The notes beneath the pieces are model-generated. The model made no database searches. It was not told the origin of the DNA and was given only the letters and a program-made list of their open reading frames with translations. Both the position numbers and the translations under genes were made by a program. Positions 15,472-24,639 of a stretch of DNA of 49,817 bases are shown here, one piece after another (position 1 is the stretch's first letter; the number at the start of each line of letters is the position of its first letter). Where the stretch lies: contig JAFRRP010000010.1 of NCBI GenBank assembly GCA_017428085.1, forward strand, positions 1-49,817. Direction: 5' to 3'. The stretch comes from Clostridia bacterium. Lineage in GTDB: Bacteria > Bacillota > Clostridia > Oscillospirales > Acutalibacteraceae.

Positions 15472-16752
15472 ATGTCAGATTGCGCAGTCGTGGGCGTCAA
15501 CTGGGGCGACGAAGGCAAAGGCCGCATGGTGGACCTGCTCACCGAAAACTATGATATCGTCATCCGCTATCAGGGCGGCGGCAACGCGGGCCACACCGTC
15601 ATCAACGAGTACGGCAAGTTCGCGCTGCACCTGCTGCCCAGCGGTATTTTCCGTCCGGGGAAGGTCAACATCCTCGGCAACGGCGTGGCGCTGGACGCGG
15701 AAAACCTGTGGAACGAGATCGAGACCGTCGTTTCGCAGGGCGTGGCGATCACGCCGGACAACCTGAAGATCAGCAGCCGGGCCTCCTTGCTGCTGCCGTG
15801 GCACCGCCAGCTGGACGAGCTGGAGGAAAACCGCCTGTCCGATAAAAAATACGGCTCCACCAAACAGGGCATCGCGCCGTTTTATTCCGATAAATACCAG
15901 AAAAAGACCGTGCTGGCCGGGGAGCTGTTCTACCCCGAAAAGCTGAAGGCGCATCTGGCGGACCTGTTGGAGTGGAAAAACCTGATCCTGACCGGCGTAT
16001 ACGGCGCAAAGCCCTATACGATGGAGAAGCTGCTGGCGTGGGTGGACGATTATTGCGGCAAAATCAAGCCGTTTATCTGCGATACCCACCAATACCTGAA
16101 AGCCGCCAAGGCGCAGGGAAAGAGCATCCTTTACGAAGCCCAGCTCGGCTCCCTGCGGGACCTTGACATGGGTATCTACCCCTACACTACGTCTTCCAAT
16201 ACGCTGGCCGCCTACGCCCCTGTGGGCAGCGGCCTGCCCTCCGCCCGGCCCGAGGAGGTCATCGGCGTGGTGAAGGCCTACGCCACCTGTGTGGGCGCGG
16301 GGCCATTCGTTTCCGAGTGGTTCGGCGAGGAAGCCGACGCCCTGCGCGAAGCGGGCGGCGAATACGGCGCCAAGACGGGCCGTCCCCGCCGCGTAGGGGC
16401 TCTTGATATCGTCGCCACCCGCTACGGCGCGGAGATGCAGGGCGCGACCGCCATCGCGTTGACCAAGCTGGACATTTTAAGCTATATGGAAAAGATCCCG
16501 GTCTGCGTGAAATACCTTGTGGACGGGCAGGAGACCGACGATTTCCCGTTCCCGGCTGCGCTGGACGACGCGAAGCCCGTGACGGAGTATCTGGACGGTT
16601 GGCAGTGCGATATCTCCGGCGCGCGCGCGTGGGAGGACCTGCCCGAGAACGCCCGCAGATATGTGGAATACATCGAAAAAGCCGTCGGCTGCCCGGTGAA
16701 GTATATCTCCGTCGGCGCGGAACGGGAAAGTATCGTGATAAGAGATATTTGA
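15472..16752 (+). CDS. purA: adenylosuccinate synthetase
   Basis: Joins IMP and aspartate using GTP to give adenylosuccinate, the first step from IMP to AMP, in the cytosol. The 426-residue length matches the family. The N-terminal GTP-binding loop is WGDEGKGRMVDLL (residues 11-23), followed by RYQGGGNAGHTVI (IMP-binding signature) and LPSGIFRPGKVNILGNGVAL. GKTGRPRRVGALDIVATRYG and TKLDIL lie in the C-terminal half. AGGGAAGG precedes the ATG. It is followed by purB, which catalyses the next step. Confidence 0.97.
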   Translation: MSDCAVVGVNWGDEGKGRMVDLLTENYDIVIRYQGGGNAGHTVINEYGKFALHLLPSGIFRPGKVNILGNGVALDAENLWNEIETVVSQGVAITPDNLKISSRASLLLPWHRQLDELEENRLSDKKYGSTKQGIAPFYSDKYQKKTVLAGELFYPEKLKAHLADLLEWKNLILTGVYGAKPYTMEKLLAWVDDYCGKIKPFICDTHQYLKAAKAQGKSILYEAQLGSLRDLDMGIYPYTTSSNTLAAYAPVGSGLPSARPEEVIGVVKAYATCVGAGPFVSEWFGEEADALREAGGEYGAKTGRPRRVGALDIVATRYGAEMQGATAIALTKLDILSYMEKIPVCVKYLVDGQETDDFPFPAALDDAKPVTEYLDGWQCDISGARAWEDLPENARRYVEYIEKAVGCPVKYISVGAERESIVIRDI

Positions 16753-16759
16753 TGCGCAA

Positions 16760-16837
16760 CAGGTGTGAGTTTGAGGCGTGAGTATCTGATTTCTTTCACC
16801 TTTTTTCTCAAACCCCAAACCTGCAACCTCAAACCTG
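16760..16837. repeat. imperfect palindrome with tandem CTCAAACC-type arms
   Basis: In the purA-purB spacer. The left arm (16760-16782) reads GGTGTGAG-TTTGAGGCGTGAG and the right arm (16807-16837) CTCAAACCCCAAACCTG plus CAACCTCAAACCTG. The arms are complementary with mismatches, and each is itself made of repeating 7-8-base units. No T-tract after it. Confidence 0.6.
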
Positions 16838-16858
16838 AAAAAACCGGAGGATTTTTCT

Positions 16859-18274
16859 ATGACAGACGCCTACGTTTCCCCCTTTTCCACCCGTTACGCC
16901 TCGCCGTACATGCTGCGGCTGTTCTCGCAGACCTGCCGCATCGAAACGTGGCGTAAGCTATGGGTCTCGCTGGCCCGGGCGGGGCACGCCCTCGGTCTGC
17001 CCGTCACCGCGGAGCAGGTGGCGGAGCTGGAAGCGCACGTTTCCGATATCGACTTTGACGCGGCGGCTGCCCGTGAAAAGGAGGTCCGCCACGACGTGAT
17101 GGCGCACGTCTACGCCTACGGGCTGGCGGCTCCCGGTGCGGCGGGCATCATCCATCTCGGCGCGACGAGCTGCTACGTCACCGACAACGCGGACCTGATC
17201 ATCTACCGCGACGGTCTGCGCTACCTGCGCGGCGAGCTGCTGAAGGTGATCCGCAACCTGGCGGACTTTGCCGAAAAGTATAAAGCAGTTCCCATGCTGG
17301 GCTATACGCATTATCAGCCCGCGCAGCTGGTCACGGTGGGCAAGCGGGCGAGCCTGTGGTTACAGGATTTTTACGCCGATCTGGAGGAACTGGATTTCGT
17401 CATTTCCAGTATGAAGTTCCTTGGCTGCCGCGGCACCACCGGCACGGAGGCCAGCTTCGTGGAGCTGTTCGACGGCGACACGGACAAGATCGACGAAATG
17501 AACCGCATGATCGCCTCCGACTTCGGCTTTGACAAATGCTTTGACGTCTGCGGGCAGACCTATCCCCGCAAGTTCGATTCCCGTATTTTAAGCTGTCTGT
17601 CCGCCGTGGCCCAAAGCTGCTACCGCATGGCGGGCGATATCCGCCTGCTGCAGCACGACCGCCAGCTGGAGGAGCCCTTTGAAAAGAATCAGATCGGTTC
17701 TTCCGCCATGGCCTATAAGCGCAACCCCATGCGCAGCGAGCGCATCTGCTCGTTGTCCCGCTATCTGATGGCGGACGCGCTCAACGCCCCCATGACCGCC
17801 TCGACGCAATGGCTGGAGCGCACGTTGGACGATTCCGCCAACCGGCGCATCTCCATGCCGGAGGGCTTCCTCTGTGCGGACGCGGTGCTGCGGTTGGCGC
17901 AGAACGTGACGGACGGGATGCGGGTGAACGAAAAGATGATCGAAAAGGCGGTCGCGGAGTATCTGCCCTTTATCGCCACCGAAAACCTGATGATGGAGGC
18001 CGTCAAGCGCGGCGGCAACCGGCAGGAGATCCACGAGATCATCCGCACCTGCTCCATGGCGGCGGCGGAAAAGATGAAAAACGGCGAGGAATGCGACCTG
18101 CTGTCGCGACTGGCAAAGGAACCCGCCTTCGGTCTGACCGAAGACGAGATGAAACAGCTTCTCACGCCTTCGCGGTACGTGGGCCGCTGCCCGGAACAGG
18201 TGAGCGCCTTTGTGGAAAAGATCAGGCCGCTGATCGCCGGGCTGGACGACGCCTCGGCGGAGATCAATTTGTAA
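16859..18274 (+). CDS. purB: adenylosuccinate lyase
   Basis: Splits adenylosuccinate to AMP and fumarate, and SAICAR to AICAR, serving both the AMP branch and de novo IMP synthesis. A 471-residue fumarase/aspartase-superfamily enzyme. The catalytic loop signature is GSSAMAYKRNPMRSERI near residue 280; the substrate-binding conserved stretches HLGATSCYVTDNADLI and GYTHYQPAQLVTVGKRA (with the conserved His) are present. CCGGAGGA lies 8 bases before the ATG. The spacers on both sides carry structured repeats rather than terminators, consistent with an ilvE-purA-purB-guaA transcription unit. Confidence 0.97.
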   Translation: MTDAYVSPFSTRYASPYMLRLFSQTCRIETWRKLWVSLARAGHALGLPVTAEQVAELEAHVSDIDFDAAAAREKEVRHDVMAHVYAYGLAAPGAAGIIHLGATSCYVTDNADLIIYRDGLRYLRGELLKVIRNLADFAEKYKAVPMLGYTHYQPAQLVTVGKRASLWLQDFYADLEELDFVISSMKFLGCRGTTGTEASFVELFDGDTDKIDEMNRMIASDFGFDKCFDVCGQTYPRKFDSRILSCLSAVAQSCYRMAGDIRLLQHDRQLEEPFEKNQIGSSAMAYKRNPMRSERICSLSRYLMADALNAPMTASTQWLERTLDDSANRRISMPEGFLCADAVLRLAQNVTDGMRVNEKMIEKAVAEYLPFIATENLMMEAVKRGGNRQEIHEIIRTCSMAAAEKMKNGEECDLLSRLAKEPAFGLTEDEMKQLLTPSRYVGRCPEQVSAFVEKIRPLIAGLDDASAEINL

Positions 18275-18286
18275 AGCCAGCCGGAA

Positions 18287-18391
18287 GTCGTAAGTCGTGA
18301 GTCGCAAGATGTCCTCCGGACATTCCTGTTTGATATCGCGGTCAAAGCTGTTTCTTTTTTGCGAAAACATCTTTTCCTTACGACTTACGAC
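18287..18391. repeat. 105-base palindrome with GTCGTAAG arms
   Basis: In the purB-guaA spacer. The left arm 18287-18312 is made of GTCGTAA-GTCGTGA-GTCGCAA-GATGT; the right arm 18367-18391 is ACATCTTTTCC followed by TTACGAC-TTACGAC. The arms pair over about 20 bases. Inside lies an ATGTCC/GGACAT hairpin (18309-18323). The right arm ends 7 bases before the guaA ribosome site, so folding could affect guaA translation. Confidence 0.7.
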
Positions 18392-18409
18392 ATATTTGGG
18401 AGAAAAAAC

Positions 18410-19942
18410 ATGGACAAAATACTGGTTCTCGATTTCGGCGGGCAGTACAACATGCTCATCGCCAGGCGGGTGCGCGAGCAGCACATCTTCGCCGAGATCA
18501 AGCCCTATGATAAGATCACCCCGGAAGAGATCGCGGCGGCGGGCTACCGCGGCGTGATCCTCACCGGCGGTCCCAACAGCGTCTACGACGAGGCCTCGCC
18601 CCATTATCCGGCGGCGCTGCTGTCCCTCGGCGTGCCGGTGCTGGGCATCTGCTACGGCGCGCAGCTCATGGCCTACATGGGCGGCGGGGTCGTGGCCAGC
18701 GCCGAAAACTCCAGCGAGTACGGCAAGACCCTTGTGCGGACGCAGCAAAACGTCCTGTTTACGGACGTGCCGCCGGAGTCCGTCTGCTGGATGAGCCATA
18801 CCGATTACATCAAAACGCCCCCGGCGGGCTTTGGCGTGATCGCTCAAACGGACAAATGCCCCTGCGCCGCCATGGCGGACGAGGGGCGAAAGCTCTACGC
18901 CGTGCAGTTCCACCCGGAGGTCACCCACACCCAATACGGCACGCAGATGCTGCGCAATTTTCTGTTCGCCGTCTGCGGCTGCGCGGGCGACTGGAACATG
19001 CGGGATTTCGCGGCGGCCTCCGTGGAAAAGTACCGCGAAACGCTGAAGGGCAAAAAGGTGCTGTGCGCCCTGTCCGGCGGCGTGGATTCCTCCGTGGCGG
19101 CGGTGCTGCTGCACAAAGCCATCGGCGACGACCTCACCTGCGTGTTCGTCGATCACGGCCTGCTGCGCAAGGACGAGGGCGACATCGTGGAGCACACCTT
19201 CCGGCGGCAATTCAACATGAACCTGATCCGCGTCAACGCGCAGGAGCGTTTCCTGACCGCGCTGGCGGGCGTCACGGAGCCGGAAAAGAAACGCAAGATC
19301 ATCGGCGAGGAGTTCATCCGCGTGTTCGAGGAGGAGGCCAAAAAGATCGGCCGCGTCCACGCGCTGGTGCAGGGTACCATCTATCCGGACGTGATCGAAA
19401 GCGGCAAGGGCGACGCCGCCACCATCAAAAGCCACCACAACGTGGGCGGCATCCCGGACGTGGTGGATTTCGACGAGATCATCGAGCCCCTGCGGGACCT
19501 GTTCAAGGACGAGGTCCGCGCGGTAGGGGAGGAGCTGGGCATCCCGCACGACCTTGTCTGGCGGCAGCCGTTCCCCGGGCCCGGCCTTGCCATCCGCGTG
19601 ATCGGCGAGCTCACGAAGGAAAAGCTGGCTATCCTGCGGGAGGCGGACGCCGTTTTCCGGGAGGAAGTCGTGAACGCGGGACTGGAAAAATCCGCCAGCC
19701 AGTATTTCGCCGTGCTCACCGACACCCGCACCGTGGGCGTCATGGGCGACGCCCGCACCTACGGCTACACGCTGGCGCTGCGGGCCGTTTCCACCGACGA
19801 TTTTATGACCGCGGACTGGACGCGCCTGCCCTATGAGGTGCTGGAACGCGCTTCCGGCCGCATCACCAACGAGGTCCGTTCCATCGGCCGCGTGGTCTAC
19901 GATATCACCAGTAAACCCCCCGCGACGGTGGAGTGGGAATAA
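18410..19942 (+). CDS. guaA: GMP synthase (glutamine-hydrolysing)
   Basis: Converts XMP to GMP with ATP and glutamine; cytosolic. A 510-residue fused enzyme. The N-terminal class I glutamine amidotransferase (about 1-195) has the nucleophile loop [17 protein letters not shown] and the HPEVTHT His/Glu pair. The ATP pyrophosphatase domain starts with the P-loop [18 protein letters not shown] near residue 220, followed by [13 protein letters not shown]. The dimerisation domain ends in [12 protein letters not shown], the standard C-terminus. The start ATG 18410 follows GGGAG; the in-frame ATG at 18359 lies within the palindrome and has no homology upstream of [12 protein letters not shown]. Confidence 0.97.
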   Translation: MDKILVLDFGGQYNMLIARRVREQHIFAEIKPYDKITPEEIAAAGYRGVILTGGPNSVYDEASPHYPAALLSLGVPVLGICYGAQLMAYMGGGVVASAENSSEYGKTLVRTQQNVLFTDVPPESVCWMSHTDYIKTPPAGFGVIAQTDKCPCAAMADEGRKLYAVQFHPEVTHTQYGTQMLRNFLFAVCGCAGDWNMRDFAAASVEKYRETLKGKKVLCALSGGVDSSVAAVLLHKAIGDDLTCVFVDHGLLRKDEGDIVEHTFRRQFNMNLIRVNAQERFLTALAGVTEPEKKRKIIGEEFIRVFEEEAKKIGRVHALVQGTIYPDVIESGKGDAATIKSHHNVGGIPDVVDFDEIIEPLRDLFKDEVRAVGEELGIPHDLVWRQPFPGPGLAIRVIGELTKEKLAILREADAVFREEVVNAGLEKSASQYFAVLTDTRTVGVMGDARTYGYTLALRAVSTDDFMTADWTRLPYEVLERASGRITNEVRSIGRVVYDITSKPPATVEWE

Positions 19943-20015
19943 CCTGGATCGCCGAATCCGTTGATGGAACGGAGCGCTTGCCCTGATAAAATGCGCTTGG
20001 GAACAAAACATTTGC

Positions 20016-20044
20016 TTGTATCTTCGTAAAAAAAATGATATAAT
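20016..20044 (+). promoter_or_regulatory. sigma-A promoter of lipoprotein gene
   Basis: TTGTAT (20016-20021), 17-base A-rich spacer, consensus TATAAT (20039-20044), 28 bases before the ATG at 20073. Confidence 0.75.
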
Positions 20045-20072
20045 TTTTTCACAAAAAAATCGCGGTGCTGTT

Positions 20073-20684
20073 ATGAAAAAACTGTTTTCTGTATTGCTTA
20101 CGCTCATTCTGCTCGTCGCTCTGTTTGCTTCCTGCGGAAAAAAGGACGCCGGACCTGTAGCCGCGTCGGACGATCAGACAACTGCTTCCGCGTCGGACGA
20201 TCCAACGTCCGCGGCCGCGCCGGAAGACGCACAGCAGCAGCTGAATGCCGAGGGAGAGACTTACGACGTGGGTGATTTTACCGTTTATGTCCCTGCGGGT
20301 TGGGCGGCGATCCCGGTGAACAGTCAGGACGAACCCGGAACCGTTTCGACGAATGAGATCAAACTCTGCAAGGGGGCTGAATACGACGCCGCCTCCGAAA
20401 CGTGGGTAACGGCCTATCGGCCGAGCATTATCGTTGATTATTTGTCCGGAGATAAGGTCGGCCGTGTCCCCGGCTCCAAAGTTTTTTATGACAGCACCGA
20501 AGATATTGCCGAAATGCAGATCGGAAGCTTGACATGGCAGGGCTTTGAATATAAAAATGTCGGAAACGGCGCAATAATCTGGGCGCTGGCTGAAAATTAC
20601 GGCTATCGTTTGAGCATTATCTATGAGGATGATCTTACGCTGGACGACGCCGATCTTCGGGCCGTCATGGAAAGCCTGGTATAA
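20073..20684 (+). CDS. lipoprotein of unknown function
   Basis: A 203-residue surface lipoprotein. The signal peptide MKKLFSVLLTLILLVALFAS ends in the lipobox LFASC, with Cys21 as lipidation site. A low-complexity linker of Ala/Ser/Asp/Thr (about 27-60) follows, then a globular part with DFTVYVPAGWAAIPV and YRPSIIVDYLSGD, resembling the beta-rich domain found in several clostridial lipoproteins; I cannot name it. It has its own promoter; the downstream esterase starts 43 bases after its stop and could be co-transcribed. Function unknown. Confidence 0.75.
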   Translation: MKKLFSVLLTLILLVALFASCGKKDAGPVAASDDQTTASASDDPTSAAAPEDAQQQLNAEGETYDVGDFTVYVPAGWAAIPVNSQDEPGTVSTNEIKLCKGAEYDAASETWVTAYRPSIIVDYLSGDKVGRVPGSKVFYDSTEDIAEMQIGSLTWQGFEYKNVGNGAIIWALAENYGYRLSIIYEDDLTLDDADLRAVMESLV

Positions 20685-20727
20685 GGGAATCGCATAACGA
20701 TCAGATATTGCGGGGGGAGACAGTACT

Positions 20728-21684
20728 ATGGCAAGTTTGACAGGCAGGGCGTTCTGCGTGATCGCGCGGCTCGCCGGCAACGTAAATCCCATTGTGGTGG
20801 AAAAAAAGCATAAGAACGTGGTGAAGGACCTGCGCAGCATGGAGCCGCTGTTCCGTCACTATTTTCCGCCCATCGGCTATTCCTTTGAAAAGACGGACGC
20901 GGGCGGCGTTCCGGCGGAGGTGTTCCGCAAAAAGAAAAATCCCAGCGACAACGTGGTGCTGGTGATCCACGGCGGGGCGTACGTCTCCCGCATGATGTTC
21001 TACTACCGTTTGCTGAACAAGCGCTACAGCAAGGCTTCCGGCGGCGGCACGGTGGTGCATTTCGATTACCGTTGCGCGCCGGAGCATATCTATCCCGCGG
21101 CGCTGGAGGATACGCTGGCCGTGTGGGACTGGCTGCTCTCGCAGGGGGTAAAGCCGGAGAATATCGTCACCGTGGGCGACAGCGCCGGCGGCCATCTGAC
21201 CGTCGATCTCTGGATGAAGCTGCGCGAGCAGGGAAGGGAATTGCCCCATGCTTCCGTCCTGATGTCCCCTTGGCTGGATATGACGGCCGGCGGCGCATCC
21301 TACGTGGACAACTACGGCGTGGACCCCGTGTTCGGCATCAAGGGCGCGACGATCACGCGGGAAGAAGTCAAGGCCCTTTTGATGAAAAGCGAGCTGTATA
21401 TGTGGCTGGGCGACAACGACCGCACAGACCCGTACATTTCCCCGGTGCTTAACGAGTTTGACGGTCAATACCCGCCGACGTTCGTTACGGTGGGCGGCGA
21501 CGAAATGTTGTTCAGCGACGCGCAAACGCTGGTGGAGAAGCTGAAAAACGCCGGGGTGGAAGCCACGCTGTTCGTGGGCGATAAAATGATGCACGCCTAT
21601 CCGGTGTATCAGATCTTCCCGGAGGCGCGTCAGGCGCTGAAGGCCATCTGCGGGTTCATTCGCGGACAGTACGGGCTGGACTGA
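20728..21684 (+). CDS. alpha/beta hydrolase, HSL-type esterase
   Basis: A 318-residue hormone-sensitive-lipase-family esterase, cytosolic or weakly membrane-attached. The oxyanion-hole motif VLVIHGGAYVS (HGGA) is near residues 73-83, the nucleophile elbow is GDSAGG near residue 152, the acid is probably Asp in VGGDEMLFSDA, and the catalytic His is in KMMHAYPVY. FDYRCAPEHIYPAALEDTLA between them is diagnostic of the family. It hydrolyses short acyl esters; natural substrate unknown. GGGGGAGA lies 9 bases before the ATG. Confidence 0.88.
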   Translation: MASLTGRAFCVIARLAGNVNPIVVEKKHKNVVKDLRSMEPLFRHYFPPIGYSFEKTDAGGVPAEVFRKKKNPSDNVVLVIHGGAYVSRMMFYYRLLNKRYSKASGGGTVVHFDYRCAPEHIYPAALEDTLAVWDWLLSQGVKPENIVTVGDSAGGHLTVDLWMKLREQGRELPHASVLMSPWLDMTAGGASYVDNYGVDPVFGIKGATITREEVKALLMKSELYMWLGDNDRTDPYISPVLNEFDGQYPPTFVTVGGDEMLFSDAQTLVEKLKNAGVEATLFVGDKMMHAYPVYQIFPEARQALKAICGFIRGQYGLD

Positions 21685-21745
21685 TCCGGCGTGCTTCATC
21701 CATTTTAAAAAAAATAAAATAAATCGGATTATTTGGGTGGAATTG

Positions 21746-21774
21746 TTGACTTTTGCCTGATATTGCGATATAGT
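21746..21774 (+). promoter_or_regulatory. sigma-A promoter of potABCD
   Basis: TTGACT (21746-21751), 17-base spacer, TATAGT (21769-21774). A small hairpin (ATGACTGC/GCGGTCAT, about 21784-21801) lies in the leader just downstream. Confidence 0.75.
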
Positions 21775-21843
21775 ATTTCCTGTATGACTGCGTGCGGTCA
21801 TGCGGGAAATTCTATTCGTTGTCAACGGAGAGGGGCTGCATAA

Positions 21844-22986
21844 TTGGAAAAGAACGTAGTGATCGAGCTCAAACACATTTCCGTCGCGTTCGACGGTGAG
21901 CAGATACTGAAAGACATCAATCTTACCATCCGGAACGGCGAGTTTATCACGTTCCTGGGGCCGTCCGGCTGCGGCAAGACTACCACCTTGAGAATCATAG
22001 CCGGTTTTCTGGAGCCCGACGAGGGCGACGTGATCTTCGACGGAAAGAAGATCAACGGCATGCCGCCGCACAAGCGACAGGTGAACACCATCTTTCAGCG
22101 ATACGCGTTGTTTCCGCATCTGAACGTTTACGAGAATATCGCCTTCGGGCTGAAGCTGAAAAAGCTCTCCAAGGCCGATATCGACAAAAAAGTGAAAGAA
22201 ATGCTCTCCCTTGTGAACCTCAAGGGCTTCGAGCACCGTAATATCAACTCCCTGTCCGGCGGTCAGCAGCAGAGGGTCTCCATCGCGCGCGCTCTCGCGG
22301 TCGATCCCAAGGTGCTGCTGCTGGACGAGCCTTTGGGCGCGCTGGACCTGAAGCTGCGCAAGGATATGCAGGTGGAGCTGAAAAAGATCCAGCAGAGCCT
22401 GGGCATCACCTTCATCTACGTCACCCACGACCAGGAGGAGGCGCTTTCCATGTCCGATACCATCGTGGTCATGGACGGCGGAAAGATCCAGCAGATCGGT
22501 TCCCCCACGGACGCCTATAACGAGCCGGTCAACGCCTTCGTGGCGGATTTCATCGGCGAAAGCAACATCGTGGACGGTATCATGAAGCAGGACCGCGTGG
22601 TGGAGTTCTCCGGTCACGTGTTCGACTGCCTTGACGCGGGCTTTGACAGGGACGAAAAGGTGGACGTGGTGGTCCGCCCCGAGGACGTGGACGTGGTCCC
22701 CGTGGAAAAAGGCATGCTGACCGGCACGGTCACGGGCGTCACCTTCAAGGGCGTCCACTATGAGATCATCGTGGATATCAACGGCTTTTTGTGGATGATC
22801 CAGTCCACGGATATTTCCTACGTGGGCGACGAGATCGGCCTTTACATCGAGCCGGACGCCATCCACATTATGAAAAAATCCGAATACTCCGGCATGTTCG
22901 GCGATTTCTCCAGCTTCTCGGAGGAGTTCGACGAGCTTTCCGACGTCAACGCGGGCGTGGAATCGGAGGGCAGCGACGATGACTAA
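21844..22986 (+). CDS. potA: spermidine/putrescine ABC transporter ATPase
   Basis: The 380-residue ATPase that drives polyamine import at the inner face of the membrane. Walker [19 protein letters not shown] (about residues 39-56), Q-loop [23 protein letters not shown] signature [16 protein letters not shown], Walker [13 protein letters not shown] and switch His [14 protein letters not shown] are all intact. Residues about 240-370 form the TOBE-type regulatory domain ([15 protein letters not shown]). The likely start is TTG 21844 with GGAGAGGGG 8 bases upstream; no suitable ATG lies nearby. Its last 8 bases overlap potB. Confidence 0.95.
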   Translation: MEKNVVIELKHISVAFDGEQILKDINLTIRNGEFITFLGPSGCGKTTTLRIIAGFLEPDEGDVIFDGKKINGMPPHKRQVNTIFQRYALFPHLNVYENIAFGLKLKKLSKADIDKKVKEMLSLVNLKGFEHRNINSLSGGQQQRVSIARALAVDPKVLLLDEPLGALDLKLRKDMQVELKKIQQSLGITFIYVTHDQEEALSMSDTIVVMDGGKIQQIGSPTDAYNEPVNAFVADFIGESNIVDGIMKQDRVVEFSGHVFDCLDAGFDRDEKVDVVVRPEDVDVVPVEKGMLTGTVTGVTFKGVHYEIIVDINGFLWMIQSTDISYVGDEIGLYIEPDAIHIMKKSEYSGMFGDFSSFSEEFDELSDVNAGVESEGSDDD

Positions 22987-23836
22987 ATCGAGATCCGTGG
23001 AAGTCGGCAGCAAAAAGGTCAACCTGATCCCGTTCTCCGGGTGGATGGTCGTCTTCGTGCTGATCCCCATCGCGCTGGTGGTCTATTACGCCTTCACCGG
23101 CGTGGACGGCTTCACGCTGACCAACCTCAAGTGGATCTGGGTCTACCGCGATACCCTGTGGCTGTCCGTGTGGCTGTCCGTCATCGCCACGGTCATCTGC
23201 CTGCTGCTGGCCTATCCCGTGGCCTATATGATCTCCCGGGCGGGGGAGAAGATGCAGCGCAACGCCACCTTGTTCATCATGCTGCCCATGTGGATGAACT
23301 TCCTTGTGCGCACCTACGCGTGGATGACGATCCTGGAGAACAACGGCCTCGTCAATAACGCGCTGCGGGGCATTTTCGGCGAGGATTTCGCCGGGCTCAA
23401 CATGATCAACAACCACGGCGCCATCGTCCTCGGCATGGTTTACAACTACCTGCCCTATATGATCCTGCCCATCTATACCGCCCTGACCAAGATCGACAAC
23501 TCCCTGATCGAGGCGGCCCGGGACCTGGGCTCCGGCGCCGTGCAGGTGTTCCGGCGCATCGTCCTGCCCCTCAGCGTGCCGGGCATCATCTCCGGCATCA
23601 CCATGGTGTTCATCCCCTCCATCAGTACCTTTATCATCTCCAAGATCCTCGGCGGCGGCAAGGACTTCCTGATCGGCGACCTGATCGAGGACTACTTCCT
23701 CGGCAACTCCGGCGTGGTCAACTACAACATCGGCGCGGCGCTGTCGCTGGTCATCATGGTGATGATCCTGCTGGCGACCTACCTGATGAACCGCTTCGAT
23801 AAGGACGCGAAAACGAGCGGAGGTGGTATCCTATGA
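22979..23836 (+). CDS. potB: spermidine/putrescine ABC transporter permease
   Basis: A 285-residue membrane permease with six predicted hydrophobic segments (the first [20 protein letters not shown]). The cytosolic coupling loop is [20 protein letters not shown], the EAA motif that contacts PotA. It pairs with PotC to form the channel. The ATG overlaps the potA stop and its own stop overlaps potC as ATGA, indicating coupled translation at equal ratios. Confidence 0.94.
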   Translation: MTKSRSVEVGSKKVNLIPFSGWMVVFVLIPIALVVYYAFTGVDGFTLTNLKWIWVYRDTLWLSVWLSVIATVICLLLAYPVAYMISRAGEKMQRNATLFIMLPMWMNFLVRTYAWMTILENNGLVNNALRGIFGEDFAGLNMINNHGAIVLGMVYNYLPYMILPIYTALTKIDNSLIEAARDLGSGAVQVFRRIVLPLSVPGIISGITMVFIPSISTFIISKILGGGKDFLIGDLIEDYFLGNSGVVNYNIGAALSLVIMVMILLATYLMNRFDKDAKTSGGGIL

Positions 23837-24639
23837 AAACGGCAGGCAAGATCTTCAACGCGCTGATCTTCATCTTCCTCTACGCGCCCATCTTCGTGGT
23901 GGTGTTCTTCTCCTTCAACTCCGGCGCCTCCCGCGCGGTGTTCGACGGGTTCTCCCTGGTGCATTATCAGGAAATGTTCGAGGACGAGCTGATCCTGTCC
24001 TCCCTCTACTATTCGCTGATCATCGCCGTGCTGTCCGCCGTGATCTCCACGGTCATCGGCACCATGGCGGCCATGGGCATCAACGCCCTGAAGGGCTGGA
24101 AAAAGTCCGTGCTGCTCAGCGTAAACAACATCCCCGTGGTCAACCCGGATATCGTGACGGCCATCTCCATGATGATCCTGTTCGTGTTCGTGCTGTCCAA
24201 ATTCCACGGCATGGAGATGGGCTTCGGCACCCTGCTGATCGCCCACATCACCTTCAACATCCCCTACGTGGTGCTGTCGGTGCTGCCCAAGCTGCGGGGC
24301 ATGGACCAGAATATCTATTACGCCGCGCTGGACCTGGGCTGCCCGCCGCTGCGATCCTTCATCAAGGTGGTCATCCCCCAGATCATGCCCGGCATCGTAT
24401 CCGGTCTCATCATGGCGTTCACGCTGTCGCTGGACGACTTCGTGATCTCTTACTTCAACTCCGGCGCCACCTTCCAGACGCTGCCCATCACCATCTACTC
24501 CATGACCAAAAAGCCCTACGACCTGAAGCTGAACGCCCTTTCCACGCTGCTGTTCGCCGTGGTGCTGGCGCTGATGCTGATCGTCAACCTGCGCCCCGAC
24601 GCGGACAAAAAGGCGAAAAGGAAGGGGGCGGCGAAATGA
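23833..24639 (+). CDS. potC: spermidine/putrescine ABC transporter permease
   Basis: A 268-residue membrane permease, partner of PotB. It begins with LIFIFLYAPIFVVVFFSFNS, shows six hydrophobic segments, and has the EAA-type loop AALDLGCPPLRSFIKVVIPQ. MAFTLSLDDFVISYFNSG is a conserved PotC feature. The stop overlaps the potD start (ATGA). An overlapping longer open frame in another register that runs into potD is not a real fusion. Confidence 0.94.
   Translation: MKTAGKIFNALIFIFLYAPIFVVVFFSFNSGASRAVFDGFSLVHYQEMFEDELILSSLYYSLIIAVLSAVISTVIGTMAAMGINALKGWKKSVLLSVNNIPVVNPDIVTAISMMILFVFVLSKFHGMEMGFGTLLIAHITFNIPYVVLSVLPKLRGMDQNIYYAALDLGCPPLRSFIKVVIPQIMPGIVSGLIMAFTLSLDDFVISYFNSGATFQTLPITIYSMTKKPYDLKLNALSTLLFAVVLALMLIVNLRPDADKKAKRKGAAK

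Noticed and set aside
17588..20107. Antisense open frame across purB-guaA
   Set aside because: Same cause: high-GC codon bias opposite two real genes. No ribosome site or conserved motif.
20701..23070. Antisense open frame across the esterase and potA genes
   Set aside because: Composition is typical of antisense to GC-rich coding DNA; both sense genes have complete motifs.
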